Shown here piece by piece: positions 51,962 through 61,375 of a DNA stretch of 64,000 nt. The position numbers were made by a program, and so were the translations under genes. Source of the DNA: Caloranaerobacter sp050286925 (GTDB lineage Bacteria > Bacillota > Clostridia > Tissierellales > Thermohalobacteraceae); the NCBI RefSeq assembly GCF_050286925.1, contig NZ_JBFWFX010000001.1, positions 310,001-374,000 of the forward strand. The letters run 5' to 3'. The notes below the pieces were generated by a model. That model ran no database searches, was not told the origin of the DNA, and saw nothing but the letters and a program-made list of their open reading frames with translations. Each line of letters opens with the position of its first letter. The first letter of the stretch is position 1.

Positions 51962-53893
51962 ATGATTGTACTATCATGCAGTAATTTATCTAAATCATAT
52001 GCCATATACAAAGTCTTAGACAATATATCATTTACTATAAATAGTGGAGAAAAAATAGGTTTAGTTGGTCTGAATGGCACAGGTAAATCTACATTATTTA
52101 AAATATTAGCTGGTAAGTTAAGTAAAGATTCAGGAGAAATTTATATAGCTAAAGACCATAAAATTGGATTCCTTGAGCAAAATACACAAATAGAAAGTAA
52201 TAACACAGTATTTGAGGAAACTTTAAAAGTCTTTAAACATCTCATTGATATGGAAAAAAAATTAAGGAATTTAGAAGAAGAAATAAGTATCGAGGGCAAA
52301 AAAGGTTCATCAACAAGACTACAAAATTTAATGAATATTTATTCAAAATTAATAGAAGAATTCAACGATAAAAACGGGTATGGTTATAAAAGTGAGATAA
52401 AAGGGGTTTTAAAAGGTTTGGGATTTACTGAAGAAGAATTTGATAAACCTATAAACAAGTTAAGTGGAGGCCAAAAAACTAGAATTTCCCTAGCAAAATT
52501 ATTGCTTGAAAAACCTGATATTCTACTTTTAGACGAACCAACAAACCATCTTGACATAGAAGCTATAAACTGGCTTGAAAAGTTTATAAAAGATTATAAA
52601 GGTACTGCAATAATAATTTCTCATGATAGATATTTTCTAGACTCTATTGTAAATAGAATATTTCTAATCGAAAATTCTACCCTTAAATCATACAATGGAA
52701 ATTACTCAACCTTTATGGAAAAGAGAAAAAAAGAAAGAAAGCTTCTACAAAAAAAATATGAAGAGCAACAAAAAGAAATTAAAAGACAGGAAGAAATTAT
52801 TAGAAAGTTTATGTCATATGGTGGTAAACGATATATAAGACAAGCACAAAGCAGACAAAAAATGCTCGATAAGATGAAAAAAATCGACAAACCTATACAA
52901 GATCGAAAAAAAGCTAAGATAGTTTTTGAGCCTAAGATAAAAAGTGGTTATGAAGTTATCAAAGTAAAAGATTTATCCATGAGTTTCGGTGATTTCAAGC
53001 TTTTTAAAGATTTGAACTTTTCTATATACAGAGGAGAAAAAGTAGGACTTATTGGTCCTAATGGTATTGGAAAAACAACATTATTCAAAATTATTTTAAG
53101 CGAAATAAATCCGACAAGTGGTGAAATAATTTTAGGACATCATGTAAATATAGGTTATTATGATCAGGAACAATCAAATCTAAATCCTGAAAAAACTATT
53201 GTAGATGAAATCTGGGATGAAAATCCTGATTTTGACCATTATCAAATAAGGTCTATCCTTGCAAGATTCTTATTTCAAGGAGATGATATTTTCAAAGAAA
53301 TTGGCACTCTAAGTGGTGGGGAAAAAAGTCGCCTAGCCCTATTAAAATTAATGCTGTCTAAAGCAAATTTTCTTCTAATGGACGAACCTACTAATCACCT
53401 CGACATAGATTCTAAAGAAGTTTTAGAAGATGCTCTTAAAGATTATGAAGGAACACTACTTGTCATATCTCATGATAGATATTTCTTAAATAAAGTAACA
53501 GATAAAATATTAGAACTAAGCAGTGAAGGAATTAAAGAGTATCTCGGTAATTATGATTATTATTTAGATAAGAAAAAAGCTAATGAAATTCAAGAAGAAA
53601 TTTCTGATGATAAAACTAAAACTCAAATTAAAGCAGAAAGAAAAAGGTTGAGAGAACAACAGAAAAAAGAGAAAAAACTAAAAGAAAAAATTAAGAATTT
53701 AGAATCTAAAATCAATCAATACGAAGAAAAAATATCTGAGTTAGAAGAATATATGTGCAAACCTGAAGTCTTTAATGATCCAACTAAAAGCATGGAAATC
53801 AGTATGGAAGCTAATAGTTTAAAAAAGGAACTTGAAAAACTTTATGATGAATGGATGGAATTAACTGAAAATAGTGTGTTGTTGAAAAAGTAA
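51962..53893 (+). CDS. ABC-F family ATPase (ribosome-associated)
   Basis: Two ABC cassettes in one soluble protein: Walker A GLNGTGKST and GPNGIGKTT, signatures LSGGQKTR and LSGGEKSR, Walker B LLLDEPTNHLD and LLMDEPTNHLD, joined by a charged linker and ending in a Lys/Glu coiled coil (about residues 540-640). ABC-F proteins act on the ribosome E site; some rescue stalls, others protect from antibiotics. No evidence ties it to the RiPP cluster. AAAGGAG precedes the ATG. Confidence 0.92.
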   Translation: MIVLSCSNLSKSYAIYKVLDNISFTINSGEKIGLVGLNGTGKSTLFKILAGKLSKDSGEIYIAKDHKIGFLEQNTQIESNNTVFEETLKVFKHLIDMEKKLRNLEEEISIEGKKGSSTRLQNLMNIYSKLIEEFNDKNGYGYKSEIKGVLKGLGFTEEEFDKPINKLSGGQKTRISLAKLLLEKPDILLLDEPTNHLDIEAINWLEKFIKDYKGTAIIISHDRYFLDSIVNRIFLIENSTLKSYNGNYSTFMEKRKKERKLLQKKYEEQQKEIKRQEEIIRKFMSYGGKRYIRQAQSRQKMLDKMKKIDKPIQDRKKAKIVFEPKIKSGYEVIKVKDLSMSFGDFKLFKDLNFSIYRGEKVGLIGPNGIGKTTLFKIILSEINPTSGEIILGHHVNIGYYDQEQSNLNPEKTIVDEIWDENPDFDHYQIRSILARFLFQGDDIFKEIGTLSGGEKSRLALLKLMLSKANFLLMDEPTNHLDIDSKEVLEDALKDYEGTLLVISHDRYFLNKVTDKILELSSEGIKEYLGNYDYYLDKKKANEIQEEISDDKTKTQIKAERKRLREQQKKEKKLKEKIKNLESKINQYEEKISELEEYMCKPEVFNDPTKSMEISMEANSLKKELEKLYDEWMELTENSVLLKK

Positions 53894-53897
53894 ATTC

Positions 53898-53957
53898 TTA
53901 TGAAAATAACTCTCATGCGAAAGAATTTTAAAAAAACTTAAGACTCAAATTTTTCAA
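53898..53957. repeat. half copy of the branched palindromic element
   Basis: TATGAAAATAACTCTCATGC, AAGAATTTTAAAAAAACTTA and the following CTCAAATTTTT parallel the left arm of 10588-10784 but the centre and right arm are absent; the bioY promoter begins where it ends. Confidence 0.65.
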
Positions 53958-54021
53958 TTGACATACCAGATTATATATTGTATGATTTAATTGTCAACTT
54001 AATATTATGTTAAGTTGACAA
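53958..54021 (+). promoter_or_regulatory. bioY promoter with BirA-like operator
   Basis: TTGACA (53958-53963), 17-base spacer, TATGAT (53981-53986), then the inverted repeat TTGTCAAC (53991-53998) and GTTGACAA (54014-54021) with a 15-base spacer. The layout matches Firmicute BirA operators (TTGTwAAC-N14-16-GTTwACAA) with one mismatch per half, placed at the transcription start. Confidence 0.75.
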
Positions 54022-54046
54022 TTATTTTTTTATGGGAGGTATTAGT

Positions 54047-54598
54047 ATGTCAACAAGAAACTTAGTCTTTTCAGCAATGTTTGCTGCACTAACTGCAGTA
54101 TGTGCTCAAATATTTATTAACTTACCTTTTACGCCTATTCCTGTTACTCTACAAGTTTTAGCTGTATTCTTATCAGGAATTATATTAGGCAGTCGAATGG
54201 GAGCTTTATCGCAATTAGTTTACCTACTTATAGGTGCAATCGGTGTTCCTGTATTTGCTAGCTTTTCTGGTGGTTTACAAGTATTAGTTGGATATACAGG
54301 AGGTTTTTTAATTGCCTTCCCTATAGCTAGTTTTGTAATTGGAAAAATAGTGGAGTCTTACAGTAAAACTTCTCCAAAAGTAAACTTAGCTATAAATACT
54401 TTAGCTATGATAATAGGACTAATTATTATTTACTTAATGGGAGCAATTCAATACGCAATAATTGCTAAAGTTAGCTTTATTAACTCACTAAGCGTAACTG
54501 TATTACCTTTTATATTTGCAGACTTACTTAAATTAATTGCCGCTATTTTAATAGCTGTACCTGTTAAAAAAGCTTTAAAAAATGCAAAGTTGATATAG
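54047..54598 (+). CDS. bioY: biotin transporter S component BioY
   Basis: The 183-residue membrane protein has six hydrophobic segments and the BioY signature FTPIPVTLQVLAVFLSG, with GYTGGFLIAFPIAS. It is the substrate-binding S component of an ECF transporter. ATG 54047 follows GGGAGG; the ATG at 54032 overlaps that site. The upstream operator implies repression by biotin-loaded BirA. Confidence 0.95.
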   Translation: MSTRNLVFSAMFAALTAVCAQIFINLPFTPIPVTLQVLAVFLSGIILGSRMGALSQLVYLLIGAIGVPVFASFSGGLQVLVGYTGGFLIAFPIASFVIGKIVESYSKTSPKVNLAINTLAMIIGLIIIYLMGAIQYAIIAKVSFINSLSVTVLPFIFADLLKLIAAILIAVPVKKALKNAKLI

Positions 54599-54625
54599 GT
54601 TAGATACTTGGTACTTGGTACTAGG

Positions 54626-54682
54626 TGTGGACAAGGTGCAAATTATGTCAACATTCTACAATGCAACTTGTCCACATTTTTT
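54626..54682 (+). terminator. terminator of bioY
   Basis: TGTGGACAAG and TGCA pair with TGCA and CTTGTCCACA, followed by TTTTTTAT. Its arms are near-matches to DnaA boxes. Confidence 0.85.
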
Positions 54683-54717
54683 ATCTTACATTACTTAGAA
54701 TTTTTATTTTATCCAAA

Positions 54718-54848
54718 TAATCCACAAAAAATTCACATTATCCACATACTTATCCACATTTATATATTAAGTCAGTAACAAACTTATATTTATTTTCCAC
54801 ATTATCCACAATTATTTGTTAAAATAGAAACTATGTTCTGTGGACAAG
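54718..54848. other. cluster of DnaA-box sequences
   Basis: Three exact TTATCCACA boxes (54738-54746, 54750-54758, 54802-54810), plus one-mismatch boxes TAATCCACA (54718), TTTTCCACA (54792) and TGTGGACAA (54839, inverted), lie in an AT-rich gene-free stretch. Two boxes are 12 bases apart in tandem. It is not beside dnaA, so a DnaA-titration or regulatory cluster is more likely than the origin. Confidence 0.6.
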
Positions 54849-54919
54849 ACGTGTCTAATTATTAGTAATAATGTCGAAATAATATTTATATTTAGTTTAC
54901 ATAAATATATCTACATAAT

Positions 54920-55954
54920 TTAATATTTCCTCTCTCCAAGTTTGAGATTAGGTATCGCATTTAACGTTAAATCAGCTCTATACCCTTTTAAATAGTCATA
55001 ATATGCAGCACAACCAATCATCGCTGCATTGTCTGTGCATAATTTTTTTGATGGATATCTTAATTCTAATCCTTCTTCAATACATCTTTTACTCATAAAA
55101 TTTCTTAATCCTTCATTTGCTGCTACACCACCAGCTAAAGCAACTATATTAACTTTTTTATCCTTAGCTGCTTTTATCGTCTTTTCTACTAAAACCTCTA
55201 TAACAGATTGCTGAAAACTAGCTGCTACATCTTCCACTACTATTTCTATACCTTTTTGTTTAGAATTGTTTAAATAATTTAACACAGCAGATTTCAATCC
55301 ACTAAAGCTAAAATCGAAACTCCCATCATCTAAATATACTCTAGGAAAATCGATAGCATTTTTATTACCTTCTTTAGCTAATTTATCTATAATAGGCCCT
55401 CCTGGATATCCAAGTCCTAATGCTCTTGCAACTTTATCAAATGCCTCTCCAGCAGCATCATCTCTAGTCTTACCAATTATTTCGTATTCTCCATAATCTT
55501 TAACTAAAACTAAGTGTGTATGCCCTCCTGATACTACTAAACAAACAAATGGAGGCTTTAGCTCTTTATGCTCTATAAAATTAGCACATATGTGTCCTTC
55601 TATATGATTTACTCCTACTAAAGGTATATCTTTCCCAAAGGCTATGGCTTTAGCCGTAGATACCCCAACTAGCAAAGCTCCAACTAATCCTGGACCATAT
55701 GTAACTCCTATATTATCTATATCATCAAATGTAACATCAGCTTCATCTAAAGCTTGTTGAATAATTATATTAATATTTTCAATATGCTTTCTTGAAGCAA
55801 CTTCTGGAACAACTCCACCAAATTTTTTGTGTATTTCTATTTGAGAAGAAATAATGTTAGATAATACTTCTCTACCATTCTTTACAATAGCGACAGATGT
55901 CTCATCACAAGAAGTTTCTATGGCTAAAGTTATAATATCTTTCTTACTTTCCAA
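54920..55954 (-). CDS. tsaD: tRNA threonylcarbamoyladenosine transferase TsaD
   Basis: TsaD attaches the threonylcarbamoyl group to A37 of ANN-decoding tRNAs. Motifs ETSCDETSVAIV, NHIEGHICANF (metal-binding H-x-E-G-H), VSGGHTHLVLV and the C-terminal LCTDNAAMIG are complete; 344 residues. The start is TTG 55954 with GGAGGGAT upstream. Partner genes tsaB and tsaE lie at 61-62.5 kb. Confidence 0.97.
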   Translation of the reverse strand: MESKKDIITLAIETSCDETSVAIVKNGREVLSNIISSQIEIHKKFGGVVPEVASRKHIENINIIIQQALDEADVTFDDIDNIGVTYGPGLVGALLVGVSTAKAIAFGKDIPLVGVNHIEGHICANFIEHKELKPPFVCLVVSGGHTHLVLVKDYGEYEIIGKTRDDAAGEAFDKVARALGLGYPGGPIIDKLAKEGNKNAIDFPRVYLDDGSFDFSFSGLKSAVLNYLNNSKQKGIEIVVEDVAASFQQSVIEVLVEKTIKAAKDKKVNIVALAGGVAANEGLRNFMSKRCIEEGLELRYPSKKLCTDNAAMIGCAAYYDYLKGYRADLTLNAIPNLKLGERKY

Positions 55955-56044
55955 ATCTTATCCCTCCACTTCATTCATATATGGTATATTATAACCTAAC
56001 GACTGAAGAGATACTAGAGAATTTAAGTGCAGGTACTTGGTATT

Positions 56045-56105
56045 AATTTAAATTGAAAATGAAAAATGTAAAATTAATTTTAAATTTCTAGTTTTACATT
56101 TTAGG
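56045..56105. repeat. AT-rich dispersed repeat downstream of tsaD promoter
   Basis: AATTGAAAATGAAAAATG and its partial inverse TTTTACATTTTAGGTTTTT belong to the same family as 9530-9597. Confidence 0.5.
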
Positions 56106-56194
56106 TTTTTCGTTGTCTTTCCTTATCAAAAACATACATAATATTGACTAATAAACCAATACTAAATATATATCCTATTTAGGAGAGTGTAGAA

Positions 56195-56344
56195 ATGGAA
56201 AAGAGGAAATCTCTTTATAATAGAATTGCAGAAGCTAACATTCTACCTGATGGATTATTAAAAGAAGTTAGCTATGACGATTTAGCCTTAGCGATAGTTG
56301 CTAAAAACAGACCATTAGCTTCAAAAAATGAAAAGAAAATTTAA
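56195..56344 (+). CDS. 49-residue small protein, unknown
   Basis: ATG 56195 follows AGGAGAG. The peptide begins MEKRKSLYNRIAEANILPDG and ends basic (ASKNEKKI). It is soluble and amphipathic, followed by a terminator. No family recognised. Confidence 0.55.
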   Translation: MEKRKSLYNRIAEANILPDGLLKEVSYDDLALAIVAKNRPLASKNEKKI

Positions 56345-56351
56345 AATAATT

Positions 56352-56375
56352 TGGGGCACCATATGGTGCCCTTTT
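56352..56375 (+). terminator. bidirectional terminator between two small genes
   Basis: GGGGCACCATATGGTGCCC is a near-perfect palindrome followed by TTTT. Confidence 0.8.
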
Positions 56376-56577
56376 AGTCTAATTTTACATCCATATTTGA
56401 TAGTATTTCATCTACTAGATTAATATCACATTTATTGTCTTCAGTAAAGTGTTCGCAATTTACGCAGCTTTTACTTTTATCGTCAGTTGCTACTGTAGAA
56501 CTTACCATAGAAGCTCCCTTTGGTCTATACTGGCTGCAATTTTGAGCTACCATTTTTAATTGTTCTCTGCTGGCCAT
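56374..56577 (-). CDS. 67-residue Cys-containing small protein, unknown
   Basis: ATG 56577 follows AAGGAGGGTG. The product begins MASREQLKMVAQNCSQY and has four Cys, including CVNCEHFTEDNKC, which could bind a metal. It converges on the 49-residue gene and shares its terminator. Function unknown. Confidence 0.65.
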   Translation of the reverse strand: MASREQLKMVAQNCSQYRPKGASMVSSTVATDDKSKSCVNCEHFTEDNKCDINLVDEILSNMDVKLD

Positions 56578-56663
56578 CCGTCACCCTCCTTTTATCTTTT
56601 GCACTTATTATTTCAAATATATACTATTATTATTCATTTTATGGATTGTGACGGTTTAATAAT

Positions 56664-57404
56664 TTACATTGTAGCCTTCAAAGTAGCTAAGCCCCCAACT
56701 ATTAAAATCCAAGTTATCCAAGGCAATAATACTGCCAAAGTAGATTTTTTTCTTGATATTCCATATACTTGAGAAATGCCTATAATAGCTAATATCTGAT
56801 ACCAAATTATGAATACATCAATTTGAGACAATATCATGTATAGTAAATTACCATTCATTGATTCCGGCAATAGTACTGCAAAATTAATAAGTACCTCAAA
56901 TTTTCCTATTATTAAAGATATGATAGTTATAATAACCTGCCCTAACAATACGGGTATGTAAGCATGTGAAACAACTGAAAAAGCATCTTTAAATCTTCCA
57001 TCTCCTCCAAAAACAGATGCAAGCCCATTAGTTAAAAAGCTCTTAAACACCCAAATAACTATAGGAGTAACGGCTATTACAATTATTGATATATACACCT
57101 GTGTATTAACTAAGCCTTCTAAATTTGATACTTCTGTGCCCTGTTTTGCTAACTGTTCCATCATCTTGGTATTTAAAAATTCCCTATAACTGTCTAATCT
57201 TAATAATATTAATAACGCCATTCCAATACTAACTAATAATATTGGAAATAAAACTCTAGGATACTCTCTTAAATTATCAAATAGTTTTACAGGATTTGTA
57301 AATACATACTTTAACCTTTCCCACCAAGTAAATGGTCTAATTTCATTTTCATTCTCATTTTCATTTATAATTTCGTTATTGTTTTGATTTAAATTTTCAG
57401 TCAT
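56664..57404 (-). CDS. Yip1 family membrane protein
   Basis: The N-terminal 30 residues are Asn/Glu-rich and soluble; then WWERLKYVFTNPVKLFDNLREYP leads to a five-helix Yip1-type membrane region. It is last in the efflux operon, 30 bases after the permease, and probably co-transcribed. The role of Yip1 proteins in bacteria is not established. Confidence 0.78.
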   Translation of the reverse strand: MTENLNQNNNEIINENENENEIRPFTWWERLKYVFTNPVKLFDNLREYPRVLFPILLVSIGMALLILLRLDSYREFLNTKMMEQLAKQGTEVSNLEGLVNTQVYISIIVIAVTPIVIWVFKSFLTNGLASVFGGDGRFKDAFSVVSHAYIPVLLGQVIITIISLIIGKFEVLINFAVLLPESMNGNLLYMILSQIDVFIIWYQILAIIGISQVYGISRKKSTLAVLLPWITWILIVGGLATLKATM

Positions 57405-57434
57405 AATCCCACTCCTTTTAATTTTTTTGTTATT

Positions 57435-58658
57435 TTACTCATATCTTAATGCTTCTATTGGGTCAAGCTTTGCAGCTTTATTAGCTGGATATATTCCAAA
57501 GAATATTCCAACACCAGCAGAAAACAATACCGCTATTAAAATAGTAGCTATCGATACTGTTGGTGGCAAGCCCATTGAAACAGCGATAATATTTGCAATA
57601 ATTAAACCTAAAATCGTTCCTATTAACCCCCCTATACCTGATATTATCATAGCTTCAACTAAAAACTGCATAAGAATATCCTTTCGTCTAGCACCTATAG
57701 CTTTTCTTATACCTATTTCCCTTGTCCTCTCTGTTACAGATACAAGCATTATATTCATTACACCAATTCCACCAACTAATAAAGATATTGCCGCTATTGC
57801 ACCTACAACTTTTGACAAAATCCCTAACACATTATCCATAATTTGCATTTGCTTCTTTGCACTTTGACTCATATAATAATTGTTACCCGAATTTCTATGA
57901 CGTCTTTCTATGAGCTTTATTATATCTTTAGAGACTGTCTCAATTCTGCTGCTATCTACCATATTTACTTCAATAGCCCAGTATCTATCACCATATCCTA
58001 ATTTTTTCATATATGTTACAGGCAAATATATATTCGTAGGTATTTCTTGCCCAAATTTTTCAGCTAACTTTTCAAATGAAGAAGCTTTAGATTCATATAT
58101 TCCAACTATTGTAAATGATATCTTTGAATATCCAGTATCTACAAGAATTTTTTCTCCTATAACATCAGTTCTTTTAAATAATTCCATTGCAAGTTCTTTA
58201 TCTATTACTCCAACACTTCTTTTCCCTTTTATATCTGACTCTAATAAAAATCTACCATTAACAATATCTATACTCTCAATTTTATTGTAATCTTCATTTA
58301 CTCCATATAATGTAACTGAAGCTGTCTCTCTACCTTTATTTGCCTTACCACCAATATTAAAATTAGGAGATATCGCCTTTATGTCATCTTTAAATACTCT
58401 TTTAATATTTTCAATATCACCATCATCAAAACGATCTCTATATTTTGGATTCGCGCTCCAATTCATCCAAAAAACAACTCTATTTGCACCAAATCTCTCA
58501 AATTCACTTCCTATTTTTGCTTTACTACCTTGTCCTAAAGACACAATAGTAATTACTGATGCAATGCCTATTATTATTCCTAGCATTGTTAAAAATGAAC
58601 GCATTCTATTAGCCCAGAGGCTAGAAAGTGCAACCTTTATACTTTCTAAGAAATTCAT
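57435..58658 (-). CDS. MacB-type ABC transporter permease
   Basis: The N-terminal MacB periplasmic core domain follows TM1 (RMRSFLTMLGIIIGIASVITIV), and three C-terminal helices follow a MNIMLVSVTERTREIGIRKAIGA motif typical of FtsX/MacB permeases. Length 407 residues. It is paired with the ATPase and the HlyD protein in one operon. Confidence 0.93.
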   Translation of the reverse strand: MNFLESIKVALSSLWANRMRSFLTMLGIIIGIASVITIVSLGQGSKAKIGSEFERFGANRVVFWMNWSANPKYRDRFDDGDIENIKRVFKDDIKAISPNFNIGGKANKGRETASVTLYGVNEDYNKIESIDIVNGRFLLESDIKGKRSVGVIDKELAMELFKRTDVIGEKILVDTGYSKISFTIVGIYESKASSFEKLAEKFGQEIPTNIYLPVTYMKKLGYGDRYWAIEVNMVDSSRIETVSKDIIKLIERRHRNSGNNYYMSQSAKKQMQIMDNVLGILSKVVGAIAAISLLVGGIGVMNIMLVSVTERTREIGIRKAIGARRKDILMQFLVEAMIISGIGGLIGTILGLIIANIIAVSMGLPPTVSIATILIAVLFSAGVGIFFGIYPANKAAKLDPIEALRYE

Positions 58659-58695
58659 ATTCTCACCTCTTCTCCTGTCCTCATATTATAAATGC

Positions 58696-59373
58696 TCATT
58701 TAATCTGCTTATCTTCTATAATCATCCCATCCCTAAATGTAACAACTCTTTTAGCCTTCTGAGCTATATCTGGTTCATGAGTTACAATAATTATCGTTAC
58801 TCCTTCTTCATTAAGTTTTTTAAAAATATCCATAATTTCTTCTCCAGATTTTGTGTCTAAGTTACCTGTCGGCTCATCAGCCAATATTATTGCCGGATTA
58901 TTAACCAAAGCTCTAGCTATAGCAACTCTCTGTCTTTGTCCTCCAGACATTTCATTAGGTTTGTGATTTATTCTATCTCCAAGCCCAACCTTTTCTAACA
59001 GTTCTATAGCTCTCTTTCTTCTTTCTTTTGCTGGAACTCCTGCATACATCATTGGAAGTTCAACATTTTTTAGTGCAGTTGTTCTTGATAGTAAATTAAA
59101 TGCTTGAAATACAAAACCTATCTTTCTATTTCTTATCACAGCTAATTCATCATCATTCAATCCTTGAATACTTACTCCGTCCAGTATATACTTTCCTTTT
59201 GTTGGTTTATCTAAACACCCAAGTATATTCATTAAAGTCGATTTTCCAGAACCTGACGGTCCCATAATAGCAACAAATTCCTCTTTTTCAATATTAAGAT
59301 TAATATCTTTTAGTGCAGTAACAGAAACATTTCCCATTTTATATACCTTAGTTAATCCCTCTAATTTAATCAT
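58696..59373 (-). CDS. MacB/LolD-type ABC ATPase
   Basis: Walker A GPSGSGKST, signature MSGGQRQRVAIARAL, Walker B IILADEPTGNLDT and switch His VTHEPD are intact (225 residues). It overlaps the HlyD gene by 4 bases and precedes the permease. Confidence 0.96.
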   Translation of the reverse strand: MIKLEGLTKVYKMGNVSVTALKDINLNIEKEEFVAIMGPSGSGKSTLMNILGCLDKPTKGKYILDGVSIQGLNDDELAVIRNRKIGFVFQAFNLLSRTTALKNVELPMMYAGVPAKERRKRAIELLEKVGLGDRINHKPNEMSGGQRQRVAIARALVNNPAIILADEPTGNLDTKSGEEIMDIFKKLNEEGVTIIIVTHEPDIAQKAKRVVTFRDGMIIEDKQIK

Positions 59374-60626
59374 TTCTTATCACCTTTCAATATACTAACG
59401 TCCATTCCATCCTTTATTTTTTCAGTAGGATTTAGTATTATTTGATCTCCTTCTTTTAAATCTTTAGAAATTATTTCTACTTTTAAGTCTCCTTCAACGC
59501 CTATCAAAACTGGAATTTCTACTGCTTTACCTGCTTCTACTTTAAATACGACTATACTTCCATCTTTTTTATGATATAGAGCTTCATACGGAACTACTAA
59601 AGCATCTTTCTTGTTTGCAGTATTAATAGAAACATCTGCTGAAAACCCTGGTTTTATTTTTTCATCAGGATTTAATATATCAATCTTTACTTTTACATTT
59701 GTTTCAATACCTCTTCCTGTATTCATTTCAGTTGCTATAGGTGATATATATGAAACTTTGCCTTTATATTCTTGATTTTTAAATGCCTCCCCAGTTATTT
59801 TAACTTCTTGCCCTAATTTTATATCATTTACGTCATATTCACTAATATTTACTTCTATTTCTAAGTTACTTATATCATCAATAACAAACAAAGGTGAAGC
59901 TGTATTAGCCGGTATCCCAAGTTTAGCACCCGAATAAACAACAACTCCGTCTATTGGGCTTTTTATTATAGATTTACTAAGAGCTTCTTTCTGTTTTTTT
60001 AAATTTAATTCTTGTAATTCAACTCTCTTCTTTTGACTTTCTATATTTCTAGTTTTATTTGCATCTTCTAACTGTTTCTGAGCTAATTCAAAGCTAATCT
60101 TAGCTGCAGTTAGTGCTGACTTGTCAGCATCTAATTGTGCTTTGCTTATCGCCCCTGCCTCATATAATTTAACAGAATTCTGATATTTCTTTTGAGCATT
60201 TTCATAATTTAATTTTGCATTTTCTAAATTTTTCTCAAGTTGAAAAGTATCTTTGCCTTCAAGCATATCCTTTAAAATCTGTTTTTCTATTTCCAAGTTG
60301 ATTTCTGCAGTCTTTATATTAAATTCAATATCCTCTGTATCAAGCTTTACTAATATTTGCCCTTTAGATACTCTATCCCCTTCCTTAACTAGTATTTCTT
60401 TTATTGTATATGGAAGTGTTGTTACTACATTTCTATTAACTTTAGATTTTATAGTACCATCTGAAATTATTGTTGAAGATATGTCCTCCTTAGATACTTC
60501 AACTACTTTTACAAATATTCCTTTTCTATCTTCCTTCTTTGCCGCTTTGTATGCTCCCACTCCTATTATCGCTATTCCTAAAATCACTAATAGAGAAATT
60601 GCTAAAACCTTTTTCCTCTTTGCCAT
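59370..60626 (-). CDS. HlyD-family efflux adaptor protein
   Basis: A 418-residue protein with an N-terminal anchor (residues 6-25), a lipoyl-type region (LPYTIKEILVKEGDRVSKGQ and VKLDTEDI), a long alpha-helical hairpin (about residues 95-190) and beta-barrel. ATG 60626 with AGGAGG is preferred over 60662. With the ATPase and permease it forms a MacA/MacB-type export pump, possibly for peptides or macrolides; substrate unknown. Confidence 0.93.
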   Translation of the reverse strand: MAKRKKVLAISLLVILGIAIIGVGAYKAAKKEDRKGIFVKVVEVSKEDISSTIISDGTIKSKVNRNVVTTLPYTIKEILVKEGDRVSKGQILVKLDTEDIEFNIKTAEINLEIEKQILKDMLEGKDTFQLEKNLENAKLNYENAQKKYQNSVKLYEAGAISKAQLDADKSALTAAKISFELAQKQLEDANKTRNIESQKKRVELQELNLKKQKEALSKSIIKSPIDGVVVYSGAKLGIPANTASPLFVIDDISNLEIEVNISEYDVNDIKLGQEVKITGEAFKNQEYKGKVSYISPIATEMNTGRGIETNVKVKIDILNPDEKIKPGFSADVSINTANKKDALVVPYEALYHKKDGSIVVFKVEAGKAVEIPVLIGVEGDLKVEIISKDLKEGDQIILNPTEKIKDGMDVSILKGDKK

Positions 60627-60735
60627 ATAAAAACCTCCTGTCCATTTAAATATGTCTATCACTTTCTTTACTTATCTTACTTCTACAAAATTATTCAATT
60701 TCCTGCCAAAACATTAAATTTAATGAAATTAATAA

Positions 60736-60910
60736 ATAAGGTAGATTTTGCATATATCCATAAACGGAAATTATATTTGAATTTATCCACAATTTAAAGT
60801 AGTTTACAACGACTCTGGCATGTAAACATGCCAGACAAAGTTTCAATAAAATCAACATTAAATCTTTAAAATATGGGATTTTATTATAATTTCCTATGGA
60901 TTATAAAAAA
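60736..60910. repeat. long MITE-like palindromic repeat, copy B
   Basis: Nearly identical to 48473-48650, including the central TCTGGCATGT hairpin (60814-60835) and a TTATCCACA box. Confidence 0.85.
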
Positions 60911-60928
60911 TTTGAGATGCGATAGAAC

Positions 60929-61375
60929 TCACATCTCCTTCCACATTATTATTGCATCTTCTTTTGTATCAGAATAATAACCTGGTCTTATACCACACTC
61001 TTTAAAACCGTATTTTTTATATAAAGACTTAGCTATCTCATTTGATTTTCTGACCTCTAAAGTCATCCTATTTATTCCTCTTTCTCTACAAATCTCTATA
61101 AGAGCTTCTACTAGTAATTTTCCTACTCCCAATCCTCTAAAATCAGGATGAACAGCTATATTTGTTATATGTCCCTCATCGATAATAAGCCAAATGCCAC
61201 CATACCCTATTACTTTATCATGGACAGAAGCTACAACATACTTGGCAAGCCTATTTTCATTGACTTCCTTTACAAAAGCATCTCTTGACCAAGGCGTTTT
61301 AAATGACTTTTTTTCTATATCAAGAACTTCATCGATATCTTCTTCTGTCATCTCTCTAATTATAATCTTACTCAT
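60929..61375 (-). CDS. rimI: ribosomal-protein-alanine N-acetyltransferase RimI
   Basis: GNAT acetyltransferase of 148 residues. The acetyl-CoA loop RGLGVGKLLVEAL, preceded by NIAVHPDF, and the C-terminal KYGFKECGIRPGYY are RimI-like. ATG 61375 overlaps the tsaB stop (ATGAGTAA). RimI commonly sits in the tsaE-tsaB-rimI operon. Confidence 0.92.
   Translation of the reverse strand: MSKIIIREMTEEDIDEVLDIEKKSFKTPWSRDAFVKEVNENRLAKYVVASVHDKVIGYGGIWLIIDEGHITNIAVHPDFRGLGVGKLLVEALIEICRERGINRMTLEVRKSNEIAKSLYKKYGFKECGIRPGYYSDTKEDAIIMWKEM

Noticed and set aside
51962..53893. ABC-F ATPase as the thiopeptide self-resistance gene
   Set aside because: It lies 3.6 kb outside the cluster, on the other strand, behind rex and a chemoreceptor, and looks like a housekeeping ABC-F protein.
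54718..54848. Chromosomal replication origin
   Set aside because: No dnaA, dnaN or rpmH nearby and no clear unwinding element with DnaA-trio; a DnaA-box cluster is the safer reading.
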